The notes beneath the pieces were generated by a model, which worked only from the letters and a program-made list of their open reading frames with translations, ran no database searches and was not told the DNA's origin. The translations under genes and the position numbers were made by a program. DNA of 64,000 nucleotides from Larus michahellis. Its lineage: Eukaryota; Chordata; Aves; Charadriiformes; Laridae. The DNA is taken from assembly GCF_964199755.1 (NCBI RefSeq), contig NC_133897.1:169436511-169500510 (forward strand). Reading direction: 5' to 3'. Positions 12,701-22,985 of the stretch are shown piece after piece (the stretch's first letter is position 1; every line of letters starts with the position of its first letter).

Positions 12701-15700
12701 CCACGTACCATGGGGCTCTGGGTGCTGTGGGGTCTCTGGGTGCTGAGGATCCTCTGGGTGCTGTGGAGGCTCTGGGTGCCGAGGGGGCTCCGGATGCTGA
12801 GGGGGCTCCAAGTCCTACAGGGGCTCTGGGTGCTGCTCAGGGTGCTCCCGGGGCCATGGGGGCTCTGGGTGCCATGGAGGCTCTGGGTGCCACGGGGGCT
12901 CCACATACCTTGGGGCTCTGGGTGCTGCTTGGGATGCTCCCGGGGCTGCGGAGTCTCTGGGTGCCAAGTGGTCACTGGGTGCCGAGGGGCCTCTGGGTGC
13001 TGTGGGGTCTCTGGGTGCTGCGGCGGCTCTGGGTGCCATGGGGGCTCCACGTACCATGGGGCTCTGGTTGCCTCTTGGGATGCTCCTGGGGCCATGGAGG
13101 CTCTGGGTGCCATGGGGGCTCTGGGTGCTGCTCAGGATGCTCCCAAGGCTATGGGGGCTCTGGGTGCTATATAGGCTCTGGGTGCTGTGGGGCTCTGGGT
13201 GCTGCTTGGGACGCTCCTGGGGCTGCGGAGTCTCTGGGTGCTGAGGGGTCTCTGGGTGCTGCGGTGGCTCTGGGTGCCACGGGGGCTCCATGTACCGTGG
13301 GGCTCTGGGTGCTGCTCAGGCTGCTCCTGGGGCTGCGGAGTCTCTGGGTGCCAAGGGGCCTCTGGGTGCTGTAGAGGCTCTGGGTGCCGAGGGGCCTTCG
13401 GATGCCGAGGGGGCTCCAAGTCCTACAGGGGCTCTGGGTGCTGCTCAGGGTGCTCCCGGGGCCATGGGGGCTCTGGGTGCCATGGAGGCTCTGGGTGCCA
13501 CGGGGGCTCCACGTACCATGGGGCTCTGGGTGCTGCTTGGGATGCTCCCGGGGCTGCGGAGTCTCTGGGTGCCGAGTGGTCACTGGGTGCCGAGGGGTCT
13601 CTGGGTGCCATGGGGGCTCCACATACCTTGGGGCTCTGGATGCTGCTTGGGACGCTCCTGGGGCTGCGGAGTCTCTGGGTGCTGTGGGGTCTCTGGGTGC
13701 CAAGGGGCCTCTGGGTGCTGTAGAGGCTCTGGGTGCCGAGGGGTCTTTGGGTGCTGAGGAGTCTCTGGGTGCCATGGGGGCTCCACGTACCGTGGGGCTC
13801 TGGGTGCTGCTGGAGATGCTTCTGGGCTGCAGGAGCTCTGGCTGTTGTGGGGCTCTGGGTGCCAAGGGGGCTTTGGATGCCGAGGGGGCTCCAAGTCCTA
13901 CAGGGGCTCTGGGTGCTGCTCAGGGTGCTCCCAGGGCCATGGGGGCTCTGGGTGCCATGGAGGCTCTGGGTGCCACGGGAGCTCCACGTACCGTGGGGCT
14001 CTGGGTGCTGCTGAGGATGCTCCCGAGGCTGCGGAGTCTCTGGGTGCCGAGGGGTCTCTGGGTGCTGAGTGGTCTCTGGATGCTGAGGGGTCTCTGGGTG
14101 CTGCGGCGGCTCTGGGTGCCATGGGGGCTCCACGTACCATGGGGCTCTGGGTGCTGCTCGGGGTGCTCCCGGGGCCATGGGGGCCCTGGGTGCCATGGGA
14201 GCTCCATGTACCGTGGAGCTTTGGGTGCTGCTGAGGATGCTCCCGGCACCACGGGGACTCCCTGGGTGCTCTGGGGGCTCTGGGTGCCGCGGGGGCTCTG
14301 GGTGCCGTGGGGGTTCTGGGTGCCCAGGGGGCTCTGGCTGTCGCAGGGGCTCCGGGTGCCATGGGGGCTCCAGGTGCCCAGGGGGCTCTGGGTGCCATGG
14401 GGGCGGCGGGTGCCCCTTCACCGCTCTGGAAGAGCAGCTGGCAGTTGCCACTGGCCACACTCCGCAGGCCCAGGGGACGCATTGGGGTTCTTCATCCCTG
14501 TAAATCCCGACCTCCTCATAGCCCCCCCGCATCTCACCCCCGCCCCCGGCCACCTCACGGGGCGGCGGGGGGTGGCGAGGATGTAGCTTTTGTGTAGGTT
14601 TTGTGGCTTTCTCCCGGCTGTCGGGGCTCACCCGGGCTTTCCCCTTCTTCCCAGCTTGGGATCTTCGGTTTTCTTGATTTACACGTCAGGAATTATCGCA
14701 GGTTCCTCCAATCCAAGCGCCTTTCCCGGGGGTGCGGGGGCTGAGGGCTCCCCCAGCCCTGTCTCCGGCTGGAGAGAGAGGGCCTGAGGGGAGCCGGGGA
14801 GCGAGCCGGGTTCTGTCGGGTCTCTTCCCTCGTGTGATAAGATCATCCAAAAGGCAGCCATCGTCTCCCTCCTGGTCCGCGGGGCCCCCGTCCCGTCGAC
14901 GCTGAGGTTCTCTTCTGCTTTAGCTCCTCAATAGCAACGTGGTGAACGACCTGATCCTGCTGGAGACCATGATGGATAACATGACGGGGAGGCAGAAGGA
15001 CGCCTGCACGTTGGTGCGGATGCTGGCACTCCGGGGACTCGGCAACATCGCCTCCGGCTCCCCCGAAAAGGTGAGAGGGAACCCCGCGCTGCTCGGCCCG
15101 AGAGTCCTGGCCGGGGCTGGGTGGGAGAAGGGAGGACGTAGGCGTCGGGAGATGCTGCTTGTCGAAAGGCAGGAGAATCCGCCACCTCCTCGCCCTGCTG
15201 ACGGCACCTCCAAAAGGTGGTGTGGCCTCCAGAGGAGGCCCCGGAGATGCCGGGAGGGCTGGAGCCCCTCTGCTGGGAGGACAGGCTGAGAGAGCTGGGG
15301 GGGTTCAGCCTGGAGAAGAGAAGGTTCCGCGGAGACCTTCCAGCCCCTTCCAGGCCCTCAAGGGGCTCCGGGAAAGCTGGGGAGGGACTCTGGAGCAGGG
15401 AGGGGAGCCACGGGACGAGGGGGAAGGGTTTTAAACCAAAAGAGGGGAGATTGAGATTAAAAATAAGGCAGAAATTCTCCACGATGAAGCTGGTGAGCCC
15501 CTGGCCCAGGTTGCCCAGAGAAGCTGTGGCTGCCCCATCCCTGGAGGGGTTCAAGGCCAGGTTGGACGGGGCTTTGGGCAACCTGGGCTAGTTGAAGATG
15601 TTCCTGCCCAGGGCAGGGGGTGGCACCGAGTGGCCTTTGACGGTCCCTTCCCACCCAAACCATTCCGTGATTCCATGATCCTCGGTGTCAACGAGGCAAG

Positions 15701-18700
15701 GTCTCCGGCTCGCGCAGCCCGGAGCCCCGGCGCAGGGGCTCTGACGGGGCTACGCCGGCACAACGGTACTTTTAATAGCTACGTATATTTTATAATCCGC
15801 CTCCCAGACCTCGCTGAGGATGCTCCCGATCTGTCAGGGCAGCCCGGAGCGATGCCGGCCCAGCGACGAGTCTGGGAGGACTCCGGGACTCCTGCCGTCC
15901 CGGGTGGCTCAGGGACAGCCGTCCGTCTGTCCCTCACGTGCCCCTTCCCAGCCGGGCTCCGCAAGGCGCGCGGGGCAGTTCGCGAAGCCGAGGGCTGGGG
16001 ATGAAGCGACGGTAGACTTCCCGGGGCTTTACACAAACTTAATTTCCCCCCTTTGCCGTGCGTACGCCGGGCCGTAATTACACCGTGAAATACTGCGTCG
16101 ACGGTTCCAGCGGGAGGGGAACCGGTGGCTGCGGTTACCGCGTGCGACGGCTGGCCTGCGCCCAGGACGCTTTGCCGGCGGCGGTCGTAATTTAAGTCAC
16201 AATTTAAATCCCTTTCTAGCTCTTCCCGGCTGGAAGCGCGGCGTGGGGCAGCGGCCGGCAGCAGGGGCACCCAGGGGACGCGTCCCCCGGCCAGCCCCGC
16301 TGCCAGGCTGGCCCCCGCGGGGACCGCATTTCTCGGCGCTTCCCTTGCAGGTGAGGAAGCACGGGGCCAAGCTCCTGGCCTCCATGGTCAACGGCATGGA
16401 TGACAAAGACGACCCCCACAACCTGGTTGCCCTGGAGGCCATGTCCAGCCTCTCCAAGCTCCTGGATCACCTGGAGGAAAGGGACATCCAGTCCATGCTC
16501 CTCCACATCGCCATCAGGATCCGACCCTTCTTCGACAGCGTAAGGCCCTGCGCCAGGGAGGCCGAGCTCCTGCTTTCGCCGACGTCTCTGAACCGGCTCG
16601 TTTGGCGAGCCGGAACTTAATTAACGGAGGGGAGGTGCGGGGGGAAGAGCAGGAATTTACTGGGATGCCAAGGGGGCACGTCCCGGGGCTGGGGGCCGGA
16701 GGTCGGGCTGCAGAGGGACGCACGGTGCGGTGGGAAAGGGGAGGTGCCCGTTGGCGTTAGTCCGCTTGGACCTCGACTCCGACGGGGCGTTAGCAGGAAG
16801 GTCTGGGTGCGGGGCTGGGTTACGTGGGTGCCCCGGGGTGGGAAGGGACCTTAACCCCTGCCATGGCCAGGGACACCTCCCGCTAGCCCAAATCCCTCTG
16901 TGGGCGTCTGCTCCGAGGGGGGAGTGTGTGTGGGGGGGTCTCGTTGCCTTTCGCACACTCTGTTCATCCCCAAAACCCCTCCGCCGTCACCGCGGGGATT
17001 CTGGATGCTCCTCCTGCTCGGCTTCCGGCTCCCTGGGCTCCGGTCTCCTCCTCTGCTCCTGCACGGAGCTGCCGCGGTCCCACCGGGAGCATCCCGCCGG
17101 GATTATCCCTCCCTGCTCCGGCTTTTGGGGGTCAGGGGGGTGTGTGTGTGTGTGTGTCTCATCTTCTCCTCTGCTCCCTCTGGCCTGAGCAGAACTGCGG
17201 CTCCCTCCCCAGCTGTGGGCGACTTCTTCTGCCCTTTGGAAGAGCCGGAGGGTGCAGGACGGAGACACCCCCCCCCCCCCCGCCCCCGTCCCCGAGCTCG
17301 GTCCCCAGCGGCTCCTGGCTGCTCCCTGCCAGCTGGTGGGGACTCGGGGCCAGTGGGAGCAAACGGGGGCGATGGTGGTCGAAATTTGGGATGAAGAAGT
17401 GGGGGGAGGCTGTGGTTTTGTGGAGTCGTTAGACGACACCGAGCCGTGGGGGGGGGTGACGCGGCTGGGGGGACGGGATGTCACCCGGAGGGACCCGGCA
17501 CAGGCTGGAGAGGTGGCCCCGCGTGAACCTCCTGGGCTCCAACCGGGCCAAGGGCAGGGTCCTGCCCCGGGGTGGGGGCAGCCCCCGGTGCCAGAGAGAA
17601 GGGCTTGGGGGGGCTTGGGGGAGGGGGGAAACGCTGCCCATGGGCCGGCACCGTGCGCTGGCAGCACAGAAAGTCTCCAGAGAGACCTTGGAGCCCCTTC
17701 CAGTCCCTCAGGGGGCTCCGGGAAAGCTGGGGAGGGACTCTGGAGCAGGGAGGGGAGCCACGGGACGAGGGGGAAGGGTTTTAAACCAAAAGAGGGGAGA
17801 TTGAGATTAAAAATAAGGCAGAAATTCTCCATGATGAAGCTGGTGAGCCCCTGGCCCAGGTTGCCCCGAGAAGCTGTGGCTGCCCCATCCCTGGAGGGGT
17901 TCAAGGCCAGGTTGGACGGGGCTTTGGGCAACCTGGGCTAGTTGAAGATGTCCCTGCCCAGGGCAGGGGGTGGCACTGGGTGGCCTCTGCAGGTCCCTTC
18001 CCACCCCAAACCATTCCGTGATTAGGTGGGAGTGAGCCTGACCCAACACAGCCTGACCTCAGCCCCTGGAGGGGGTTGGAGTGGGGGGGGTTGATATTTC
18101 CTGGTGAAGGATCATCTAAAATGGGTTTCACAAAGAAACCAAGCGGAAAAAAAAAAAAAAAGAGGTGCGTTCCTGCAGCTGGGGGTCTGGGGACAGCCTG
18201 GGAAGGTGCCGAGGGTCGGGGACAGCCGGCGGCGTGTCCTCACTCCTCCGCTGCCCCTCCGGCCCGAGACGCGAGGTGGTGGGCGGTGGGACAGGCCCTT
18301 CCAGCGCGTCCCCCGAGGTGGGAGATGCCCCAGGGTAGGTGGGATCCCTCTGAGCCCTCCTCGTCCCCTCTGCCCGCAGGAGCAGCCGGACCTCCGCCGG
18401 TCCTCCATCGTCCTCTTCGGCAACCTCACCAAGTTCAGCCAAGGCAACTGCGAAGTCTTCTTCGAGCAGATCCTCAACGGGCTGGTGACGCTGCTGCTGC
18501 ACCTCCAGGACCCGAAGCCGGAGGTGGTCAAAGTGAGTGCCCCGCCGTCCGTGCTGCCTCCTCGGCCTCGGCCTGGGGGTCCCGCGCGGCGCTGAGCTCC
18601 CCGGCCTCCCCCTGTCTCTGCCCCCAGGCCTGCAAGTTCGCTCTGCGCATGTGTGGCCCCAACATGGGCTGCGATGGCCTCTGCGACATGTTCCTCAACC

Positions 18701-21700
18701 ACCTGCGGGAGGACAGGAGCCTGCACTACGGGGAGTTCATGAACAACGTCTGCAAACACCTGGTGAGGGGCTACCGGAGCCGGCAACGCCGGTGCTGGTG
18801 CTGCCCGTGGGGCTCGCGGCAGCCCGGTGGGATTTGTGTGGGGTCGGTTGGTCCGGAAGGTCCTTTGGGTGATAGAATCATGGAATGGTTTGGGCGGGAA
18901 GGGACCTTAAAGGCCACTGAGTCCCACCCCCCGCCCTGGGCAGGGACATCTTCAACTAGACCTGGTTGCCCAACGCCCCGTCCAACCTGGCCTTGAACCC
19001 CTCCAGGGATGGGGCAGCCACAGCTTCTCTGGGCAACCTGGGCCAGGGGCTCACCAGCTTCATCATGGAGAATTTCTGCCTTATTTTTAATCTCAGTCTC
19101 CCCTCTTTTGGTTTAAAACCCTTCCCCCTCGTCCCGTGGCTCCCCTCCCTGCTCCAGAGTCCCTCCCCAGCTTTCCCGGAGCCCCTTGAGGGCCTGGAAG
19201 GGGCTGGAAGGTCTCCCCGGAGCCTTCTCTTCTCCAGGCTGAACCCCCCCAGCTCTCTCAGCCTGTCCTCCCAGCAGAGGGGCTCCAGCCCTCCCGGCAT
19301 CTCCGGGGCCTCCTCCGGCCCCTGCTCCGACACCTCCGTGTCTCTCCTGTGCTGAGGGCTCCAGAGCCCAACGCAGGGTCCGTCCCCTGCGCCCATACAG
19401 GGCAAGTCCCCCCACCACCCCCCAACCCCAGGTGGGTTCCTGGGGTGACCACCTCAGGAGCTCCCCAAGGAGTTCCCCAAGGAGCTCCGGGCTTCCAGGA
19501 GGTGGTGCCAGCGCCGCAGGCAGCCTGTCCCATCTCCTGCGTGACTTCCTCGGCGGCTCGCTCTCTCTCCTAGATGCAGAGCTACCCAGAGATGCTGAAC
19601 CGCCTGATCTTGACCAACCTCTTCTACTTCAAGAGCAACTGGGTGGACATCCGAGCAGCGGCGCCCATGTTCATCGGTAAGCCGGCCCCTGCTCCCTCCC
19701 CGGCTCCTCCGCCTTCGCGTGGGGTCTTCTCTCCAGAAGGGCGGGTGGCCTTGTCATCCTGGGCGTGCTTTTTGGTCGCCCCTCTGCCGGGATGGCGCTG
19801 GGACGGGCAGGGCCGCCGGCAACGCCAGGTCATCTGGCGGCTCCGTGTCCTGCAGGACACCCCCCTGCGCCTCGCTGCGCCGGGACCTGGGGACGGACAC
19901 AGGCGCGATGTCCCCAGGTGGTGCCAGCACCCCGGGAACGTCTCTCCGGCCGCTTGCCGCTAACGCTGGCCGGGTGCGGGACGTCTGCGGTGCAGCCTGG
20001 GCCGGTGGAAGGTGGCCCTGCCCGGGGCAGGGGGGTCGGACTCCATGATCTTCGAGGTCCCTTCCCACCCAAACCAGTCTTTGGTTCTGGGCTTTAGGAC
20101 AAGTCGCCGGAGCTGCTGGCGGCAGAAACGCTGGCGGGCGTCACCCTGGGGCGCACGTCGGGGCATTGGGCGTCCAACAGCCGTGGTGGTCCTCGCCCGA
20201 GCGGCTGTTGCGGGGTCGGTGCAGGGACAAGTGACCTGGCGGAGGGACGAGTGCCCCCGGTGCCGCGCCACCGTTCCCCGTCTCCTCGGTTGCGGGGCTC
20301 CTCGGCGGGTTCCAGACCGAGAATTCCTGACTCCGGAATTTTCTTCCTCAGGCTTCCTCGTGCTGCACGTGGACGAAGACCAGTGCCAACAAGTGGACCT
20401 GGACCAGCTCATTTCGGGTGAGCGCCGGTGGCCGTCGCCGCTGGGGAAGTGGGGGGGGGACTCGCCTCTTGCCCCGTGGGATGGGGCTCCCCCGGCGCTG
20501 CCGTGCCCGAGGCTCCCGTTGGGGACAACCTCCCCCGGGGGTGGCTTTAGGCCATCGCGGGGGGACGAGGCCGCGACGGGATGAGGCTGCGACGACGGGA
20601 TCCCGCTCCCTCCCGGCGCAGCCAGTGCGGCGAGATCCATCCTTGCCCTAAGGCAGCCGCTGGGGTGAGAGAAGCCGGGGCCGGGGGTGGCAGGGGAGGG
20701 GGACGGGACACAGGGAATGTCCCCAACCTCCTGGCCAGCCCGGGAAGCCAGAGCTGTGGCCAGGACGAGCCCGGTCGCCGCGGGCAGCTGACAGGGGGGA
20801 AGCCAAGGTGTCGCGAGGGCAACGAGCCCATCGGCGGCGTGGGGATGCTGCCGCGGCCGGAGCTCTCCCGGGAGCGGGGCTCTGCCGGTGGGTGCCAAGA
20901 GGACACCCCCCACCCCCCCCCCCCCACCTCCCCGAGCCCCGCGGCCAGGCTGCACCGAAACCACGTCGTGGGGGGCCGCGGGGGCATTTGCGGTGGCTCA
21001 GCGTAGAGCAGGAGGGGACTCGCAGGGCCGGTTCGTAACGCGTTCGCCGTTAAAAGGCAGAGTTAAAGGCTCGTTACGAAGGGGCTAATAAAAAGTCGGC
21101 TTGAAGCTGGTGGCATTTTGGAGCGGGGTTAAGTAATTTTCCTGGATTTCAGGGATTTTTTCCCTGTCACCGGTGACCTCATAGTATAGAGTAATGCATG
21201 GAAACTTTTGGGTTGTTCCAAGGGAGCTTAAAAAACACTAAAAAAGGAAAAACTATCTTTCCGTTGGCTCCCTGAGCCCTTCCAGAAGAAAAGAGGCCTG
21301 TCTGTTTGAAACAAGTGAAAGATAATCCGCCCGCGTGTGAGTAATCGCTGGAGCGAGCAGGCCGGGATTGGGTTGCGCGAGCTTCCCGTGTTGAGTGGCT
21401 CGGGGATCCGGGGCGGGGGGGGGGTTGATCCGGGGGGTTCCGGGGGTGGGGGGGGAAGACGACGACGACAGGGTTTTACGACGTCGCAGCCTTCCCCGGG
21501 ACACCCCGACGAGGCACCGGGGATGCTGCGCCCGGGGGATAGAAATCAGGGGATCCGGGCTCGCCGCGGGAGCCGGGATGGTGGCGGTGGGGAGGGGGGG
21601 AGCGGGGCGGGGGGGGGGAGGCGAGGGCTCTCCTGCGCCGGGTAAACAAGCTACTGGAAAAATATTAGGATATTTTTTTTACTGCTAGGAAAAACTACCT

Positions 21701-22389
21701 GGATTGTTTTCTTACTACCGGGAGCCGTTCCAGGCATTAGGAAATCGCGCTGATAGGGGAGGCTTGGCCCGGCCGGCGTCTGCGCGGCCCCGCCGGGGGG
21801 GGGCCTCCGCTCCCCCCACCCCACACACACACACCTTCTTGACCCCGGACCCCCACGCTGGGGTCCTTTCCCTCCCCGACCCCCAGCTTCAGCCCCGGTG
21901 CCCCAGGGACCCCTCGGTCCCAGCCCCCCCGCAGCCGCGGTGGCGTCGTGGCATCGGTGCCGTGGCGGGGTGGGGGGGTCCGGGGTTTGGGGGGGGGGAG
22001 CAAAAAGGGGCGAGGGCTGTTCTCCCCTGGGTGTTTGATGGGGCTGGAGCAATGGTGTGTGTGTGTGGGGGGGGGACGCTGGCGGAGGGGCCCGGCGTCC
22101 CTGGAGCGGAGTTTCTCCTTCTTTATGGGACGGAGCGAAGCCAGGACGCGGCTCGGCCGCGGGCACGGTCCCAGCCTGGGACAAGGAGGACGGGGGGGTG
22201 GGGGGGTGTGGGTGGCCACGGCCCCGCAGCCCCCCCCCGCAACCCACCGCATCCACCCCCCACCCGCGCCCCCACCAACACGTCGGTGCTCTGCTCCTTC
22301 CAGCTCTGAACCTGCTGCTGAAGGACCCCGTCCCCTCCGTCCGTGTGAAGGTGGCGGAGACGCTGGGCCGCCTCGTCAGGATCCTGTGA
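6650..22389 (+). CDS. MROH1: MROH1, C-terminal part (nine exons)
   Basis: Maestro heat-like repeat-containing protein family member 1, a large alpha-solenoid HEAT-repeat protein; family members are linked to late lysosomes, but the molecular role is poorly defined. Exons are 6650-6787, 8640-8754, 14924-15070, 16351-16539, 18380-18532, 18628-18762, 19574-19676, 20352-20417 and 22304-22389. Every junction is AG/GT and the phases join without a break, giving about 376 residues that end in VAETLGRLVRIL and TGA. Paired amphipathic helices such as HGAKLLASMVNGMDD and PVPSVRVKVAETLGRLV are HEAT-like. The first base completes a codon from an exon that is not in the window, so roughly the first three quarters of the protein are missing (the human protein is about 1,640 aa). 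The neighbour is BOP1, convergent, as in human. I name it from recalled similarity and synteny; exon structure is seen directly. Confidence 0.92.
6969..7346 (-). mobile_element. CR1 LINE copy
   Basis: Starts with gatcatagaatcagagaatg, the reverse CR1 tail, and stops abruptly at cttctccaggctga where a second CR1 tail begins. Confidence 0.9.
7347..7504 (-). mobile_element. CR1 LINE fragment abutting another copy
   Basis: A second reverse CR1 tail (acagaatcacagaagggttt) about 157 bp long, directly against the preceding copy. It suggests insertion of one copy into or beside the other. Confidence 0.85.
7505..8639 (-). other. MROH1 intron with a possible antisense 3' end
   Basis: Holds a 12-bp tctgtccccagc triplication near 7557-7592. 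On the - strand it also holds AATAAA (8128-8133) followed by a T-rich stretch, which looks like a transcript 3' end. No protein identified. Confidence 0.35.
8640..8754 (+). CDS. MROH1: MROH1 exon 2 of 9 in window
   Basis: Acceptor ttctgtttgcag and donor GTGAGC. It encodes GAMARHAGPRLPLIVKNLIP followed by TLNSVFDSQRITTTAFFAE, a typical HEAT helix pair. It ends in phase 0, in register with the next exon. Confidence 0.9.
8755..10332 (+). other. MROH1 intron with C runs, T run and a palindrome
   Basis: Pyrimidine tracts with C runs at about 9080-9122, a run of about 19 T at 9431-9449, and a near-perfect inverted repeat at 9552-9629. No exon recognised. Confidence 0.5.
9552..9629. repeat. Near-perfect inverted repeat (palindrome)
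   Basis: Two 33-base arms, 9557-9589 and 9592-9624, are exact reverse complements around a 2-base TT centre. Four more pairs match outside one mismatch. Not part of any CR1 copy. Confidence 0.95.
10333..14416. repeat. 4.1 kb minisatellite, 18-bp unit with higher-order repeats
   Basis: Tandem variants of gctctgggtgccatgggg (18 bp) fill most of one MROH1 intron. One longer block starts at 10638, 11903, 12468 and 13733 (spacings 1265, 565, 1265). Many other positions recur at +1830, so the array grew by large duplications. As 18 is divisible by 3, open frames of up to 400 codons run through it on both strands; they are not genes. Confidence 0.95.
14417..14923 (+). other. MROH1 intron, no recognisable feature
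   Basis: Non-repetitive sequence between the minisatellite and the exon at 14924. It ends in a good polypyrimidine tract. Confidence 0.4.
14924..15070 (+). CDS. MROH1: MROH1 exon 3 of 9 in window
   Basis: Acceptor tcttctgctttag and donor GTGAGA, 49 codons. It encodes LLNSNVVNDLILLETMMDNM and then RMLALRGLGNIASGSPEK. The intron before it (6.2 kb) holds the 4.1 kb minisatellite. Confidence 0.92.
15220..15680 (+). mobile_element. CR1 LINE copy
   Basis: Starts in the gaggccccggagatgccggg block and ends in ccattccgtgattccatgat. It lies in a short MROH1 intron. Confidence 0.9.
15681..16350 (+). other. MROH1 intron, no recognisable feature
   Basis: Unique, GC-rich sequence. Nothing recognised apart from the acceptor tract at its end. 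Confidence 0.4.
16351..16539 (+). CDS. MROH1: MROH1 exon 4 of 9 in window
   Basis: Acceptor cttcccttgcag and donor GTAAGG, 63 codons in phase 0. It encodes VRKHGAKLLASMVNGMDDKD and, near the end, MLLHIAIRIRPFFDS. Confidence 0.92.
16828..16895 (-). mobile_element. CR1 fragment (short)
   Basis: Only the ggggtgggaagggacctt block and the ccagggacacctcccgctag block remain. Confidence 0.55.
16896..17484 (+). other. MROH1 intron with a TG microsatellite
   Basis: Contains a short (TG)n run at about 17140-17157 and a C run near 17270. No exon. Confidence 0.45.
17485..18024 (+). mobile_element. CR1 LINE copy
   Basis: Runs from the gacccggcacaggctggaga block to ccattccgtgatt. It shows an internal deletion relative to its neighbours around 17670, where the WD-like shadow frames change. 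Confidence 0.9.
18380..18532 (+). CDS. MROH1: MROH1 exon 5 of 9 in window
   Basis: Acceptor ctctgcccgcag and donor GTGAGT, 51 codons. It encodes EQPDLRRSSIVLFGNLTKFS and ends LLLHLQDPKPEVVK. Only 95 bp of intron separate it from the next exon. Confidence 0.92.
18628..18762 (+). CDS. MROH1: MROH1 exon 6 of 9 in window
   Basis: Acceptor ctgcccccag and donor GTGAGG, 45 codons. It encodes ACKFALRMCGPNMGCDGLCD and ends HYGEFMNNVCKHL. A reverse-strand CR1 copy begins about 110 bp after its donor. Confidence 0.92.
18872..19354 (-). mobile_element. CR1 LINE copy
   Basis: Starts with gatagaatcatggaatggtt, the reverse tail, and extends to the ccgacacctccgtgtctctc block. It lies in the intron before the exon at 19574. 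Confidence 0.92.
19574..19676 (+). CDS. MROH1: MROH1 exon 7 of 9 in window
   Basis: Acceptor ctctctcctag and donor GTAAGC. It encodes MQSYPEMLNRLILTNLFYFK and ends DIRAAAPMFI plus the first base of a Gly codon. Confidence 0.92.
19995..20090 (+). mobile_element. CR1 3' end fragment
   Basis: Only the last 95 bp of a CR1 remain, with ggtggccctgcccggggcag, then cccttcccacccaaacc and a decayed tail. Confidence 0.8.
20352..20417 (+). CDS. MROH1: MROH1 exon 8 of 9 in window
   Basis: Acceptor ttcttcctcag and donor GTGAGC. This short exon encodes GFLVLHVDEDQCQQVDLDQL and ISA across the junction. Phase 1 is kept on both sides. Confidence 0.9.
20418..22303 (+). other. Last MROH1 intron
   Basis: 1.9 kb with several G runs (21413-21460, 21590-21620, 21990, 22065) and a lower-GC patch at about 21060-21340. 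No exon or mobile element recognised. Confidence 0.5.
22304..22389 (+). CDS. MROH1: MROH1 last coding exon
   Basis: Acceptor ctgctccttccag. It encodes LNLLLKDPVPSVRVKVAETL then GRLVRIL and a TGA stop. It is a final HEAT helix pair. The intron before it is 1.9 kb. Confidence 0.92.
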
Positions 22390-22985
22390 GCCCCGGGACA
22401 AGCCCGGCTCCACCGCAGCAATAGTCGGGTCGGTTCCCCGGCCACGAGGAGCCCCGCGGCCACGGCCACGTCTTCCTGCATCCAGCATTCCCCCCTATCG
22501 CCACCACCACCGCCGCCGCGGCGGCACCATCGTCTTCCTCGGCTCGCGGGAGCCTGCCCAGCATCTCCGCCATCCCTCCCATCCAGCGCCGGCTCGGCCC
22601 GGCTGTGGCACGGCGGCGGCCGGGGGCCACGGTGGGCACAGGGTCCCTCTCGGCGGGCTGCCGCGCGGGGGCCCGGTTGGCTTATGGGGTGAAGGTCCCG
22701 GGCAAGGGGCCTCGGTGGCCCGGAGCCGCGAGCAGGCAACGCCCCCGGGCTCTCCGTCCGCATGGATCCCGCTCAGCGGGGAGCAGGACGCAGCCTGAGC
22801 TCCCCCCCTCCATGCCCCTCGTCCCACTCTGCTGCTCCCCGATGGTGAAGGTGGCGGGGGGGGGGTCCTGTCCGTCCCCCCCCCTCCCCCCGGCTCCGGG
22901 GCCCTACTCGGTGAATGTGACCGTCCTCTCGACACACGTGTACATAAACGTATTTTTAAATAAAGCTCTTTGCTCCACACGACTT
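22390..22985 (+). other. MROH1: MROH1 3' untranslated region
   Basis: A GC-rich, CpG-rich tail of about 600 bp runs from the stop codon to the AATAAA. I see no other coding signal in it. Its end is inferred from the polyadenylation signal and the G/T-rich sequence just after it. Confidence 0.75.
22959..22964 (+). terminator. MROH1: MROH1 polyadenylation signal AATAAA
   Basis: A canonical AATAAA lies in a short AT-rich island, followed within 30 bp by the G/T-rich cttgtggtggggtg, the expected downstream element, and then by a long run of G. Cleavage is expected near 22978-22985. Confidence 0.85.

Noticed and set aside
10499..14631. Open frames of 200-400 codons on both strands in the 10-14 kb region
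   Set aside because: They follow the 18-bp repeat unit exactly, exist in several frames and both strands, and have no start or splice context.
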